This document shows positions 1 to 9,659 of a DNA stretch of 64,000 nucleotides, in pieces (within the stretch, counting starts at the first letter, position 1; each line of letters opens with the position of its first letter). A program made the position numbers and the translations under genes. Below the pieces are notes generated by a model, which was given only the letters and a program-made list of their open reading frames with translations, had not been told where the DNA came from and did not search any database. This DNA comes from Planctomycetota bacterium (lineage in GTDB: Bacteria > Planctomycetota > UBA1135 > GCA-002686595), in contig JAQXEK010000036.1 in assembly GCA_029250885.1 (NCBI GenBank), positions 47,322-111,321 on the forward strand, read 5' to 3'.

Positions 1-1180
<1,180 letters not shown>

Positions 1181-1257
1181 AGGTCTTTGGATCCCGAGGC
1201 GCTCGGGGGAGCAGCACCTCTAATCATGTTGAATGTCCCCATCCTGACAGAGAAAGG

Positions 1258-1274
1258 TGGCAGTTGCTAGGCAA
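1258..1274 (+). promoter_or_regulatory. Candidate sigma-54 promoter (-24/-12) upstream of anmK
   Basis: The bases TGGCAGTTGCTAGGCAA have GG at 1259-1260 and GC at 1271-1272, the GG-N10-GC spacing of sigma-54 promoters. The -24 half (TGGCA) is good; the -12 half (GGCAA) only fair. It lies 33 bases before the anmK ATG and beside a divergent sigma-54 activator. Based on motif and context only. Confidence 0.33.
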
Positions 1275-1306
1275 GCTTTGGGCCCCTTCCATGACAAGAT
1301 GAGTCC

Positions 1307-2497
1307 ATGACTGGCCCTTACCCTTTTCGCGACAACCAAGGTGCGCTCCCCGCGAAGTTGCGCGAGGGGCGAGCCGTTGTGGCGGGTGTGCTCTCGGGCA
1401 CCTCTGCGGACGGAATTGACGTGGTGTTGTTTCGACCTCGGATGGGGGAGAGCGGTGTGATTGACCTGGGCCTTATTGACTTCGAGACCGCAGCCTTTGA
1501 GCCAGGAATCCAGGCGGAGCTGCGACATGTGCTCGATGGCGGCCAGCTGGACCTCGGCCGGGTGGCCTGCCTAAATCGCGATCTGGGTATTGCGTTTGGA
1601 TCGGCGGCTAAGGCTGCGGCTGACCGCGCGGGCGTGAGCCTCGACCTTGTCGGCAGCCACGGGCAGACCGTATGGCACCACGACGGGAACCATGGGGGAG
1701 GGCGGGCGAGCTTGCAGCTCGGGGACGGGGACTTCCTCGCCGAGGCTGCAGGCGCGCCTGTGGTCAGTGACCTCCGCCAGGGCGATCTCGCAACGGGCGG
1801 CGAGGGTGCGCCGATCGGGCACCTGGTAGATCCCTGGCTCTACCCCGCGCTCTTTCGTCAGGGGGGGGCAAGCGCTGGAATCCTGAACTTGGGTGGGTTT
1901 GGCAACCTGACCCTGGGCGGCGCAGCGGGGCTGTTGAGCTTCGACACGGGGCCTGCGGGGGCGCTGCTGGACGGGCTGGCGCGGCAGTGCCTCGGCATGG
2001 AGATGGATACAAATGGCGAGCACGCTGGCCGGGGCGAGGTGCAGCCCCATCTACTTGCGAGTTGGATGGGCGAACTAGATCCATTCCTGCGGACTACTCC
2101 GCCGCGCAGCACGGGCCGGGACACCTTTGGCGACCTTTGGGTGCGCGGGCTGGTCAGCCAGAGTCCGGGTGTTCGCAACGAGGACCTGCTGGCCACGGGC
2201 GTTGCCGTGGTCGCCGCCTGTGTGGCGCGATCGTTGGAGCACGTTCCCTGTGGGGGCGCTCTAGCTGAACTGGTACTTGCCGGGGGCGGCGCACGGAACC
2301 CGGTTCTGGTCCGGGCCATCGAAGCGGCCACCGAGGTTCGGGTGACTAGTAGTCAGAGTCACGGCGTGGATCCCGATGCCCGGGAAGCGCTGATCTTTGG
2401 GCTGCTTGGAGTAGCCCATGTTCTAGGTATCGCGCTGCCCAAGCGGGTTCTTGGTAAGTGGAGTCCCAGCCCTTGGAAAGGGAGCCATGATGGGTGA
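1307..2497 (+). CDS. anmK: Anhydro-N-acetylmuramic acid kinase
   Basis: The 396-residue protein has the ASKHA-fold signatures of AnmK: VLSGTSADGIDVV near residues 28-40, VGSHGQTVWH, NLGGFGNLT, SFDTGPAGALLDGL and a C-terminal LAGGGARNP adenosine motif. The length fits the family (about 370). AnmK opens and phosphorylates 1,6-anhydro-MurNAc to MurNAc-6-phosphate in cytoplasmic cell-wall recycling. The stop overlaps the start of the nagZ-like gene by 11 bases, so the two are probably co-translated. The NagZ-type enzyme would release the anhydro-MurNAc that AnmK uses, so the pair forms two consecutive recycling steps. A possible sigma-54 promoter lies just upstream. Confidence 0.93.
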   Translation: MTGPYPFRDNQGALPAKLREGRAVVAGVLSGTSADGIDVVLFRPRMGESGVIDLGLIDFETAAFEPGIQAELRHVLDGGQLDLGRVACLNRDLGIAFGSAAKAAADRAGVSLDLVGSHGQTVWHHDGNHGGGRASLQLGDGDFLAEAAGAPVVSDLRQGDLATGGEGAPIGHLVDPWLYPALFRQGGASAGILNLGGFGNLTLGGAAGLLSFDTGPAGALLDGLARQCLGMEMDTNGEHAGRGEVQPHLLASWMGELDPFLRTTPPRSTGRDTFGDLWVRGLVSQSPGVRNEDLLATGVAVVAACVARSLEHVPCGGALAELVLAGGGARNPVLVRAIEAATEVRVTSSQSHGVDPDAREALIFGLLGVAHVLGIALPKRVLGKWSPSPWKGSHDG

Positions 2498-4025
2498 GAA
2501 GCGAAGGCGTTTGGAGAAGTGGATCGGCGCGGTAATCATCCCCGAGTTTCGTCCCGTCGGCGGGGAATCCCCCGAGGCTCTCGAGCGCAGACCGAGCGAG
2601 GCCTACCTTAGGCGCTTTCCTCCCTTGGGCCTGATCGGTTTCGGCCGGCGCATGCCGGACGGCCTGCGCATCGAGGGCCTGGAGGCCCTGACTGGCGACC
2701 TGGTCCAATCAGCGAATAGGATCATCGGACGGCCTCCATTCGTCTGTGCGGATCTAGAGTGCGGTGCCGGCTATCATCTTCCAGGGGCAAGTCTGCTTCC
2801 ACCCGCCCGCGCCCTCGCCGCGGCCGAGAGCACCCTCCCCGGCGCCGTGGCCGCAGCCGCTGAGCGAACGGGCCGTGAGGCCCGCGCCGCAGGAATCGAC
2901 CTTGTGCTTGCTCCCGTACTCGACGTGAACACTAACCCTGCGAATCCGATCATCGGTGTGCGCGCATTTGGGCGCACCGTAGACGAGGTCACTACCGCCG
3001 GTCGCGACTTCGTGCAGGGCCTGCACAGCGCGGGCGCAGGCGCGTGTATCAAGCACTACCCCGGCCACGGCGATACGCACCAAGACTCGCACCTTACCCT
3101 GCCGACGATCCTGCGCTCCGTCGAAGAGCTCGAGCAGTGCGAGCTCGCCCCCTTCCACAGGGTGCTTGGCGACACCGCTTCGGGCCCCCTCGCTGTCATG
3201 GTGGCCCACCTCGACGTGCCCGCTTTGACCGGAGAGCCGGGGCTCCCCACCAGCCTCTCCGCCGCGGTGATCGATGGCATGCGCCGAGACGGTTTCGACG
3301 GTGTCGTTATGACCGACGGACTCGCGATGTTGTCTGTCTCGGACTTGCCCGACCTCGGCGTGCGCAGCTTGGCCGCTGGCTGCGACGCCCTACTTGCTCC
3401 CATCAGCGAGCTAACCATGGCAGAGCAGCTGCTGGAGGCCGTACTTGAGGGGAGGCTCTGTGAGCAGCGCCTGGAGCAGGCCGCCAAGCGCATGGAGCGC
3501 TTGCGGGACCAACTCACGGCTCGCCCTGTGCCGACCCTTAGCCATGGCTTGCCAGATGCCGACCGACTCGCGCGGGCAGCGCTCCGGGCCTCGCCAGATT
3601 TCGCCGGGTGCAGGCAGGACTTTTTAGGGAAGTCCCCACAATTAATTGGCACAGCGAATTTCGAGGGAATCGCCCTAGACCTAGGTGCACGAGAGCAGGC
3701 GGCACCCCGTGAACCCGTGCCCCTAGTCGCGATCACGGGCTCTCAGAACATCGCCGGAAATGGTGCCAGCGGCCTAGATTCGGTGACCGCAAGCCAGGTC
3801 TTGACAGCCCTGCAAGAGGGGCAGGCGGCATCGCGCAAGACGGGATTTGTTTGGTTTGGTGCCCCCGAGGGCCTCCTGGGCGAGCATCTTGCTGCGTTTC
3901 GGGCCCAACTCGCCAAGTGGGGGACGCCGACCCTAGTCGCCTTTGCACCGAGCGAACTAATGGTGCGGGTGGTGGGGGAGATGCTCGCTTCCACGTCCGA
4001 CAATTTCCCGGGCGACAAGTCCTGA
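2487..4025 (+). CDS. nagZ: Glycoside hydrolase family 3 beta-N-acetylhexosaminidase (NagZ-like)
   Basis: I chose the ATG at 2487 because a strong ribosome-binding sequence (GGAAAGGGAG) lies directly upstream; this gives 512 residues. The NagZ signature KHYPGHGDTHQDSH is at about 189-202, with the His/Asp pair of the catalytic loop, and the nucleophile Asp is in VVMTDGLAM near residue 277. The family removes N-acetylglucosamine from GlcNAc-anhydroMurNAc peptides during wall turnover. The C-terminal ~170 residues extend beyond a minimal NagZ barrel (about 340) and are less conserved; they resemble the extra domain of larger GH3 enzymes. No signal peptide is visible, so a cytoplasmic location beside AnmK is likely. 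Confidence 0.9.
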   Translation: MMGEKRRRLEKWIGAVIIPEFRPVGGESPEALERRPSEAYLRRFPPLGLIGFGRRMPDGLRIEGLEALTGDLVQSANRIIGRPPFVCADLECGAGYHLPGASLLPPARALAAAESTLPGAVAAAAERTGREARAAGIDLVLAPVLDVNTNPANPIIGVRAFGRTVDEVTTAGRDFVQGLHSAGAGACIKHYPGHGDTHQDSHLTLPTILRSVEELEQCELAPFHRVLGDTASGPLAVMVAHLDVPALTGEPGLPTSLSAAVIDGMRRDGFDGVVMTDGLAMLSVSDLPDLGVRSLAAGCDALLAPISELTMAEQLLEAVLEGRLCEQRLEQAAKRMERLRDQLTARPVPTLSHGLPDADRLARAALRASPDFAGCRQDFLGKSPQLIGTANFEGIALDLGAREQAAPREPVPLVAITGSQNIAGNGASGLDSVTASQVLTALQEGQAASRKTGFVWFGAPEGLLGEHLAAFRAQLAKWGTPTLVAFAPSELMVRVVGEMLASTSDNFPGDKS

Positions 4026-4259
4026 GGAATGCTTGTTTCTTGGCGTAGTCAGGGCGATTCATGGTGGGTAAGAGCCCCTAGCGCAGAGCGAAGCCAAAAC
4101 GGGCACTTGAAAGCCATTCGCCTGCGAGTATCATTCTCGAACCGATTTCCCCAAACGGAAGTCAGGCTGCAGATCCGTCCGACGCGGTAACACCCTCGGA
4201 AGGGCGGAGCTTGTTTCCATCCCCCCCCCGCGCGCCTCCACACTCGAGGACACTTCACC

Positions 4260-6344
4260 ATGACGATTTTCCGCCCCCTGGGCCTCGCCGCTGGTCTTAT
4301 TTTCTTGGCTGCACCGACCTTTGCGGTGCCGACAAACGACGCCCAGGACACCTTCGACGAAGGCATTCAACTGCTCCAACGCGGTCGTGAAGAGGAGGCT
4401 CTCCACGCATTCCAAAAGGTCCTCGCCATGGACCTTAGCAACGCAGAAGCCTACGAGCTTTGGAAGAGCACTGATGCCGAGATCTGGCTCGAGATGCTCA
4501 CCAAGGAAGGTGACATGCAGATCGTGACCCAGCGTCTGATGAGCATGGCCAAGATGCGCCGCACGGAGCAGCGCGACGACGCGGACATGATCCGTGAACT
4601 GCTTACACAGGTCACCGGAGAGGACATCCTCGCTCGCACCATGGCGACTCGCCAGCTTAGCGCTGACCACGGCGAGTACGCAGTTCAGTACATGCTGCCT
4701 TCCCTTGGGGATCAGACTGGCGTTGACCGCCGCGTCCTCGTGATGGGTGCACTGACGAGCATGGGCGACGACGTTGTCCTGCCCCTCTGCGCAGCTCTCG
4801 ACACTCCAGACGCTTTCCTGCGCCGCAACGTCGCTGTGACCCTTGGTTACATTGGCGACAGCCGCGCAGCTGCCTACCTCGCTCACCTTGCCGCTTCCGA
4901 TAGCGACGAGGGCGTGATGTCCGCAGCCAAGGATGCCCTCGCAAGCTGCGGCGGCGCCGGCAGGGGAGCCGAGTACGCCTTTCTTGTGATGGGCAACGGC
5001 TACCACATGGGGTCGCCGAGTGTCCTGCGCGCAACCCAGTACAGCGACGTGGTCTGGAGCTTCACCGGAGGCTCCCTCCAGTCGACCACAGTCCCCCGCT
5101 ACCTTTACAGCGAAGAGCTTGCAAAGGTCTCTTTCTACAACGCTCTGCGTGTGAACGCCTCATCGAAGGGAGCCCTTACAGGCCTCGCTCGTGTGTACGC
5201 TAGCCAGATGCAGAAGATTTCCGATCAAGAGGCCAGCGGTATGACCGTTGGTAGCGAAGCTGACCAGGCCCGTGCAGGTATGCTTGCCGTTGCCGCTTCT
5301 GGCTCAGGCGCCATTGACGCCGGCCTCATCTCCTCCATGGCCGAAGGTGACTCCATGGCAGCTATCGGCCTCTGCCGAGCTGTCCAGTCCGGCCTTGCCG
5401 TGGCAGGCAAAGGCCTGCAGGCCGCCCTTGCGAAGGGCGACGCCGACGTGCGCTGCGAAGCTGCCCTTGCCCTTGCCTCTCAGGCTCGTGGCAAGCCACT
5501 TTCGGCCGCTACGATCGCCGCACTCGGTGAGGCCACTGGCCGCAACATCGTGCGTGTCGCCGCCATCATCGACGGTAACGAAGGCCGGGCGGCTGCCGCT
5601 AAGGCTGCCCTTGAGGCTGAAGGCATGGTGGTCAACCACTGGACCACCGGCGCCAAGGGTATCGCGAACCTCTACCGGGTTCCGGGCCTCGACGTGATCC
5701 TGGTTGCCGATCGACTCAGCGACTTGACCACCGATCAGGTGATTACCGAGATCGCCGGCTCCGCTAACTTCGCGGAGACCCCAATCATGATTCTGGCTGA
5801 GAACGGTGACAATGCGGACGAGCTCTACGGCTCGCGCACCGCAGGCATTCTTACCGGTGGCGACTTCTCCAGCGTCTCTGGTGTGCTCTCCGACTCCCTT
5901 GGCCGGGACCGCGAGCGTGCGGACGACCTGTCCCGTCGCGCCTCGATGGCCCTGTCCCGTCTCGCCGCCAGCGGCACCGACGTCTCCGGCGCTATGGCTG
6001 GCCTGACGAACGCCGCCATGAACCGTCCCGACGGCGTTGCCCTTCCCGCCCTTCGCGCCCTCGGCGCCTGCGGCACGATGGACTCGGTTGCGACGGTCGC
6101 CGGTATCTGTGGCGATGACTCCCGCAGTGACAAGGTCCGCGAAGCAGCTGCGATGGCCTGCGCTGAGATGTTTACGAATGGCGTTGGCGGGAATGGTGCC
6201 CTCGACTCTCTGCACGGTGTAGTCACCTCGGACGCGGCCCTCAGCGTTCGCGGCGCAGCAGCCGCCGCCCTGGGCCGCCTTAAGTTAGATCCTTCTATGC
6301 GAGCCGAGCTCTTGCGCCTTGTGCGCGTGAACGTCGGCGAGTAG
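4260..6344 (+). CDS. Exported TPR/HEAT-repeat protein
   Basis: A 694-residue protein with a signal peptide (about residues 1-22, ending TFA). A short TPR-like segment follows (DEGIQLLQRGREEEALHAFQ near 32-51), then long stretches of alpha-helical HEAT/PBS-lyase-like repeats in two blocks, around 150-230 and 560-690 (for example LRRNVAVTLGYIGD and VREAAAMACAEMF). Between them is an alpha/beta segment (about 440-550) that looks receiver-like, for instance LDVILVADRLSDLTTD. No enzyme motif was recognised. Such proteins usually act as periplasmic or surface scaffolds. It stands alone, with a strong hairpin after the stop. The function is unknown. Confidence 0.8.
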   Translation: MTIFRPLGLAAGLIFLAAPTFAVPTNDAQDTFDEGIQLLQRGREEEALHAFQKVLAMDLSNAEAYELWKSTDAEIWLEMLTKEGDMQIVTQRLMSMAKMRRTEQRDDADMIRELLTQVTGEDILARTMATRQLSADHGEYAVQYMLPSLGDQTGVDRRVLVMGALTSMGDDVVLPLCAALDTPDAFLRRNVAVTLGYIGDSRAAAYLAHLAASDSDEGVMSAAKDALASCGGAGRGAEYAFLVMGNGYHMGSPSVLRATQYSDVVWSFTGGSLQSTTVPRYLYSEELAKVSFYNALRVNASSKGALTGLARVYASQMQKISDQEASGMTVGSEADQARAGMLAVAASGSGAIDAGLISSMAEGDSMAAIGLCRAVQSGLAVAGKGLQAALAKGDADVRCEAALALASQARGKPLSAATIAALGEATGRNIVRVAAIIDGNEGRAAAAKAALEAEGMVVNHWTTGAKGIANLYRVPGLDVILVADRLSDLTTDQVITEIAGSANFAETPIMILAENGDNADELYGSRTAGILTGGDFSSVSGVLSDSLGRDRERADDLSRRASMALSRLAASGTDVSGAMAGLTNAAMNRPDGVALPALRALGACGTMDSVATVAGICGDDSRSDKVREAAAMACAEMFTNGVGGNGALDSLHGVVTSDAALSVRGAAAAALGRLKLDPSMRAELLRLVRVNVGE

Positions 6345-6363
6345 AATCCCGGGCCTAAAGTGG

Positions 6364-6395
6364 CGGGCGAGTCCTTGTTACCGAGGACTCGCCCG
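6364..6395 (+). terminator. Hairpin after the HEAT-repeat gene
   Basis: Twelve perfectly paired bases (6364-6375 with 6384-6395) around an 8-base loop, 19 bases after the stop. The following T-run is weak (TTCGCTATT), so this is either a modest terminator or an mRNA 3' stabiliser. Confidence 0.55.
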
Positions 6396-6404
6396 TTCGC
6401 TATT

Positions 6405-6479
6405 GCCAAAGTAGCTCAACGGTAGAGCATTGCTTTCGTAAAGCAAAGGCTAGGGGTTCGATTCCCCTCTTTGGCTCCA
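6405..6479 (+). tRNA. tRNA-Thr (anticodon CGU)
   Basis: A full cloverleaf can be folded: acceptor GCCAAAG/CTTTGGC, D stem GCTC/GAGC, anticodon stem TTGCT/AGCAA with loop TTCGTAA (anticodon CGT, reading ACG), a 5-base variable loop and T arm AGGGG-TTCGATT-CCCCT. The CCA end is encoded (6477-6479). A terminator follows at once, so it is a single-tRNA transcript. Confidence 0.96.
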
Positions 6480-6484
6480 TCCAA

Positions 6485-6520
6485 CCGAAGGCCTCCCTAA
6501 AGGGAGGCCTTCGGTCTTTT
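6485..6520 (+). terminator. Rho-independent terminator of tRNA-Thr
   Basis: A 13-base-pair perfect GC-rich stem (6485-6497 with 6502-6514), TAAA loop and the T-rich tail TCTTTT, six bases after the tRNA CCA. Confidence 0.9.
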
Positions 6521-6578
6521 AAGGCCAGCCTGCCTAACGGTTCTGGAAGCCCAGCGTTGGCGAGGCCAAACTACAGCT

Positions 6579-7790
6579 ATGACGATTCCCAAGAGCAAGC
6601 ACACCCTCCAGAGCGCACTGGCTATCTCCGAATGGATCGTAGACCTTCGCCGTGACCTCCACGCGAACCCAGAGTTGGCCTATGGTGAGGTGCGCACATC
6701 AAGACGCATCCAGGAGGTGCTCACCGAGTTGGGCATCGCCCACAAGACCGGCTTTGCGGGTGGCACCGGCATCGTGGCTACGCTGGGCTCCGAACAAGGC
6801 CCCTGTGTTGCCCTGCGCGCTGACATGGATGCCCTGCCGATCCAGGAGCAGTCCGGCTCGGATTTCAGCAGCCTCAAGCCAGGTGTGATGCACGCCTGTG
6901 GCCACGACACCCATATGGCGATGCTACTTGGAGCCGCGCGTATCTTAAAACAGGACGAGAGCAGCCTTCCCGGTCAGGTCAAGCTGGTCTTTCAGCCAGC
7001 GGAAGAGGGTGGTGCTGGGGCGAAGAAAATGTGTGATGAGGGCGTCCTAGAGGACCCCAAGGTCCAGCGAATGTTCGGCATGCACGTCTGGCCCCAGCTG
7101 CCCACGGGTGTGGTCGGTCTTCGCGAGGGTGCCTTCCTAGCTTCTGCGACGTTCTTCGACATCTTAGTTCACGGGACTGGGGGGCACGCCGCCATGCCCA
7201 ACCTGGTGGTGGACCCCGTCGTCGCGGGCGCCCAAATCGTGAACAGCCTCCAAAGCATTGTCTCCCGGGAACGGGACCCCTTCGGCTCGGATGTGGTCAG
7301 CATCTCCGCCTTCAACGCGGGGGATGCCTACAACGTGATCCCGGCGACCGCTCACCTCAAGGGAACTGTGCGCTCCCTCTCTCTAGAGGATCAGGCGGCA
7401 AACATCCAGCGTATCGAGGAGATCGCCAAGGCCATCGGTCAGGCCCATAGGTGTCGAGTCGAGGTGAACTTCCCCGGTACAACCTATCCGCCCACGGTGA
7501 ATGACGACAAGGCCCTGGCGGTTGCGCGAGCTGCAGCTCGCATAGTCGTCGGAGAAGCAGGGTTGGTTGTGAACTCGCCCACGATGGGAGGCGAGGACTT
7601 CTCTTTCTACGCCCAGAAAGTGCCCTCGGCTTTCGCGGCCCTTGGAATTGGGAATGAAGCCAAAGGCTCTACCCACAGCCTCCATCACCCAGAATTTCGG
7701 GTCGACGAAGACGCACTGCCCATTGGCGCCGCCATGCACGCGGCCTTTGCTATGGAAGCCTTGGCCGAACTGAATCTAGCCAAGCCTTAG
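6579..7790 (+). CDS. M20-family amidohydrolase (N-acyl amino acid / hippurate hydrolase type)
   Basis: 403 residues, the normal length for the M20D amidohydrolases. The metal-binding sequence MHACGHDTHM lies near residue 105, VFQPAEEGG near 140 carries the catalytic/metal acidic pair, and MGGEDFSFY near 335 is the C-terminal metal-site signature. The protein starts directly with the catalytic domain and has no signal peptide, so it is cytoplasmic. Relatives deacylate N-acyl amino acids, hippurate or auxin conjugates; the substrate cannot be told from sequence. It is a monocistronic gene, convergent with the lipoprotein at 7844. The ATG at 6579 gives the complete N-terminus; no clear Shine-Dalgarno is visible. 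Confidence 0.9.
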   Translation: MTIPKSKHTLQSALAISEWIVDLRRDLHANPELAYGEVRTSRRIQEVLTELGIAHKTGFAGGTGIVATLGSEQGPCVALRADMDALPIQEQSGSDFSSLKPGVMHACGHDTHMAMLLGAARILKQDESSLPGQVKLVFQPAEEGGAGAKKMCDEGVLEDPKVQRMFGMHVWPQLPTGVVGLREGAFLASATFFDILVHGTGGHAAMPNLVVDPVVAGAQIVNSLQSIVSRERDPFGSDVVSISAFNAGDAYNVIPATAHLKGTVRSLSLEDQAANIQRIEEIAKAIGQAHRCRVEVNFPGTTYPPTVNDDKALAVARAAARIVVGEAGLVVNSPTMGGEDFSFYAQKVPSAFAALGIGNEAKGSTHSLHHPEFRVDEDALPIGAAMHAAFAMEALAELNLAKP

Positions 7791-7843
7791 TCTTGAAACG
7801 TGTCGCTCAGCCCACAGGTTTGCAAGCCCCCAAGTCACTTTGC

Positions 7844-8548
7844 CTAGGGGTCGACGGATTCCGGATCCAGCTTGTCGTCAAGAATGGCTTGACCCTCTTG
7901 GGGTTCGCGTAGAAGGTCTTCGGCCTCGGCAGTAGCGCGATCAAGTTCAGTGGTCTCGCAGTGGCTGCAGAGCCACTCACCGTCGGCCACTTCATCCATG
8001 CGGCTCAGCTTAAAGACGCGATCGCCCGCAGGCGCGCGATCTATCTGGAAGGTCCATGAGGTTAGCAGGTCTTCTCCCTGGATATCGAGGAAGCTCATGC
8101 GGTGCATGTGTCCATCTGACTCCGTGCTCATGTTGGTGCCGCCAATGCAGCGAAAGTCAATGGGCATCTTGACCTGGCCAGGCTTGGGTGCATAGGCCTT
8201 GGCGCGCATGGTGGGCTGGTTGCCCGTGGACCCGTAGTGGGTCAAGATGAGCTGGTCGCCATCGAGGTGATACAGGCTGACCATCTCGAAGTCATCCCCG
8301 GGAAATAGGGTCTCAAGTACGGCAGTCCCGCCAGCGGTGACCTCGTAGGTACACACTAGACCCTCGAGGTCCGGTGCCAGCTCGGCGGACCACTGCCAGT
8401 GACCCTCGAGGGACTTGATGCGCTCGAACTGTGCCTCGGCCGAGTGGTTTGGCAGGGGCAAAAGGATGGGCCCACCGCGCGGTCCATTGATCGCGTTGCA
8501 GGAGCCGAGAAGTGCGAGGCAGGCGGAGGCGAGGAGTCGGAGCTTCAT
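7844..8548 (-). CDS. Predicted lipoprotein with DUF1579-like beta domain
   Basis: The 234-residue product opens with a lipoprotein signal peptide (lipobox LGSC, Cys17). The mature part is predominantly beta: SLEGHWQWSAEL begins a lipocalin-like pattern, followed by GGTAVLETLFPG and a run of alternating strands. This resembles the DUF1579/DUF1794-type proteins, which are small-molecule-binding barrels of unknown role; the assignment is tentative. The last ~40 residues are acidic and probably disordered. It sits between the convergent M20 gene and the end of the ole cluster, on the same strand as the cluster but 97 bases beyond oleD, so co-transcription is possible but unproven. Confidence 0.65.
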   Translation of the reverse strand: MKLRLLASACLALLGSCNAINGPRGGPILLPLPNHSAEAQFERIKSLEGHWQWSAELAPDLEGLVCTYEVTAGGTAVLETLFPGDDFEMVSLYHLDGDQLILTHYGSTGNQPTMRAKAYAPKPGQVKMPIDFRCIGGTNMSTESDGHMHRMSFLDIQGEDLLTSWTFQIDRAPAGDRVFKLSRMDEVADGEWLCSHCETTELDRATAEAEDLLREPQEGQAILDDKLDPESVDP

Positions 8549-8645
8549 AGGCCTAGAGTAACTCGGAGCCTAGACCGCTCCCAGCCTTGCGGTGGAAAGT
8601 AGGGGGCGAGTTGGCCCAAAGCCTAAGCGCAGCTTCCCTAGGGAG

Positions 8646-9656
8646 CTAGTGGCGGCGAACTGATCGCAGAGAGTCGATCGCCCTTTCGGTGGCCACGTCC
8701 ATGGGCACGACCTCACGGTAGCCAAAGTCTGCGCGGGCCGGAGCCATTGAGAAGGTGTGCCAGGTGCTGAGTTGCGCTGCAATGAAGCGCGTCATAGGGG
8801 GCTCGCCAGGCAGGAAGCACCACTTCCAAAGGAACTCGGCGATCCTGCCGGCGGTCATCGCCTTGGAGGCCGAAATAGACTTCTCGATCTTTGGGATCTG
8901 GAGCTCTTTGAGCACGCTGTTCAGCCAACCCCAGAGATTGACGCTCTCTTCCTGGCCAATGAAGTAGGCCTTGCCCGCGTGGGCGGCACCGGGGGCTAGC
9001 TTGTCGGCCGCAAGGATGTGGGCGTGGGCCGCGTTGTCCACATAGGTCATGGTGACCTCGTTTGCCCCATTGCCAACTTGGCGCAGGCGACCGGACTGTG
9101 CACGTTGGATCAGTCTCGGCAATAGGTGTGGATCGCCGGGGCCAAAGATCAGGTGGGGTCGTAGGGCGCAGACCGCCATGGCATTTCCGTTGGCTGCTAG
9201 GGCCAGCTTCTCGGCAATGGCCTTGGTCTCCGGATAAGCGCAGAGGAAATCCTCTGCGTAGGGGACGTCGTTCTTCGCGTCGATCTCGTCCTCCGCATCA
9301 AAGCAGACGCTGGGGGAGCTGGTGTGGACGAAGCGCTCGACCCCAGCGCGCAAAGCAGCCTCGACTATGTTGCGGGTCGCGTCCACATTGGCCGCGTGGT
9401 AGGTGCCGTACTTTCCCCAGATACCCGCCTTTGCCGCCACGTGGAAGACCGCGTCGCAACCTTCGAGTGCTTTGGCTAGGACCGAGCGAGATGCTAGCTC
9501 GTCTCCAAGGTCCACCTGGTAGCAGGCCACGCCCTTGGCCTGCAGTTTGGGATAGGATCCGCGGGACACGGAGACGACCTCGTCCCCGCGCGCGAGCAGC
9601 ATCTCGACGATGGCTCCACCTAGAAATCCACCGCCCCCAGTTACAAGTGCCTTCAT
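8646..9656 (-). CDS. oleD: OleD-type NAD(P)H-dependent 2-alkyl-3-ketoacid reductase
   Basis: 336 residues of the extended SDR (3-beta-HSD-like) family. It has the Rossmann motif VTGGGGFLG (5-13), a catalytic YPETK (Tyr141, Lys145) and Ser in HTSSPS. Several stretches match OleD proteins closely: VSRGSYPKLQ, FHVAAKAGIWG, LRPHLIFGPGDPHLLPRL, PGEPPMTRF and the end SMAPARADFGY. OleD reduces the 2-alkyl-3-ketoacid made by OleA to the beta-hydroxy acid. It is the last gene of the cluster, 3 bases after oleC. Assignment to OleD rather than a generic epimerase rests on these stretches and on adjacency to oleB, oleC and (further up) oleA. Confidence 0.9.
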   Translation of the reverse strand: MKALVTGGGGFLGGAIVEMLLARGDEVVSVSRGSYPKLQAKGVACYQVDLGDELASRSVLAKALEGCDAVFHVAAKAGIWGKYGTYHAANVDATRNIVEAALRAGVERFVHTSSPSVCFDAEDEIDAKNDVPYAEDFLCAYPETKAIAEKLALAANGNAMAVCALRPHLIFGPGDPHLLPRLIQRAQSGRLRQVGNGANEVTMTYVDNAAHAHILAADKLAPGAAHAGKAYFIGQEESVNLWGWLNSVLKELQIPKIEKSISASKAMTAGRIAEFLWKWCFLPGEPPMTRFIAAQLSTWHTFSMAPARADFGYREVVPMDVATERAIDSLRSVRRH

Positions 9657-9659
9657 GGT

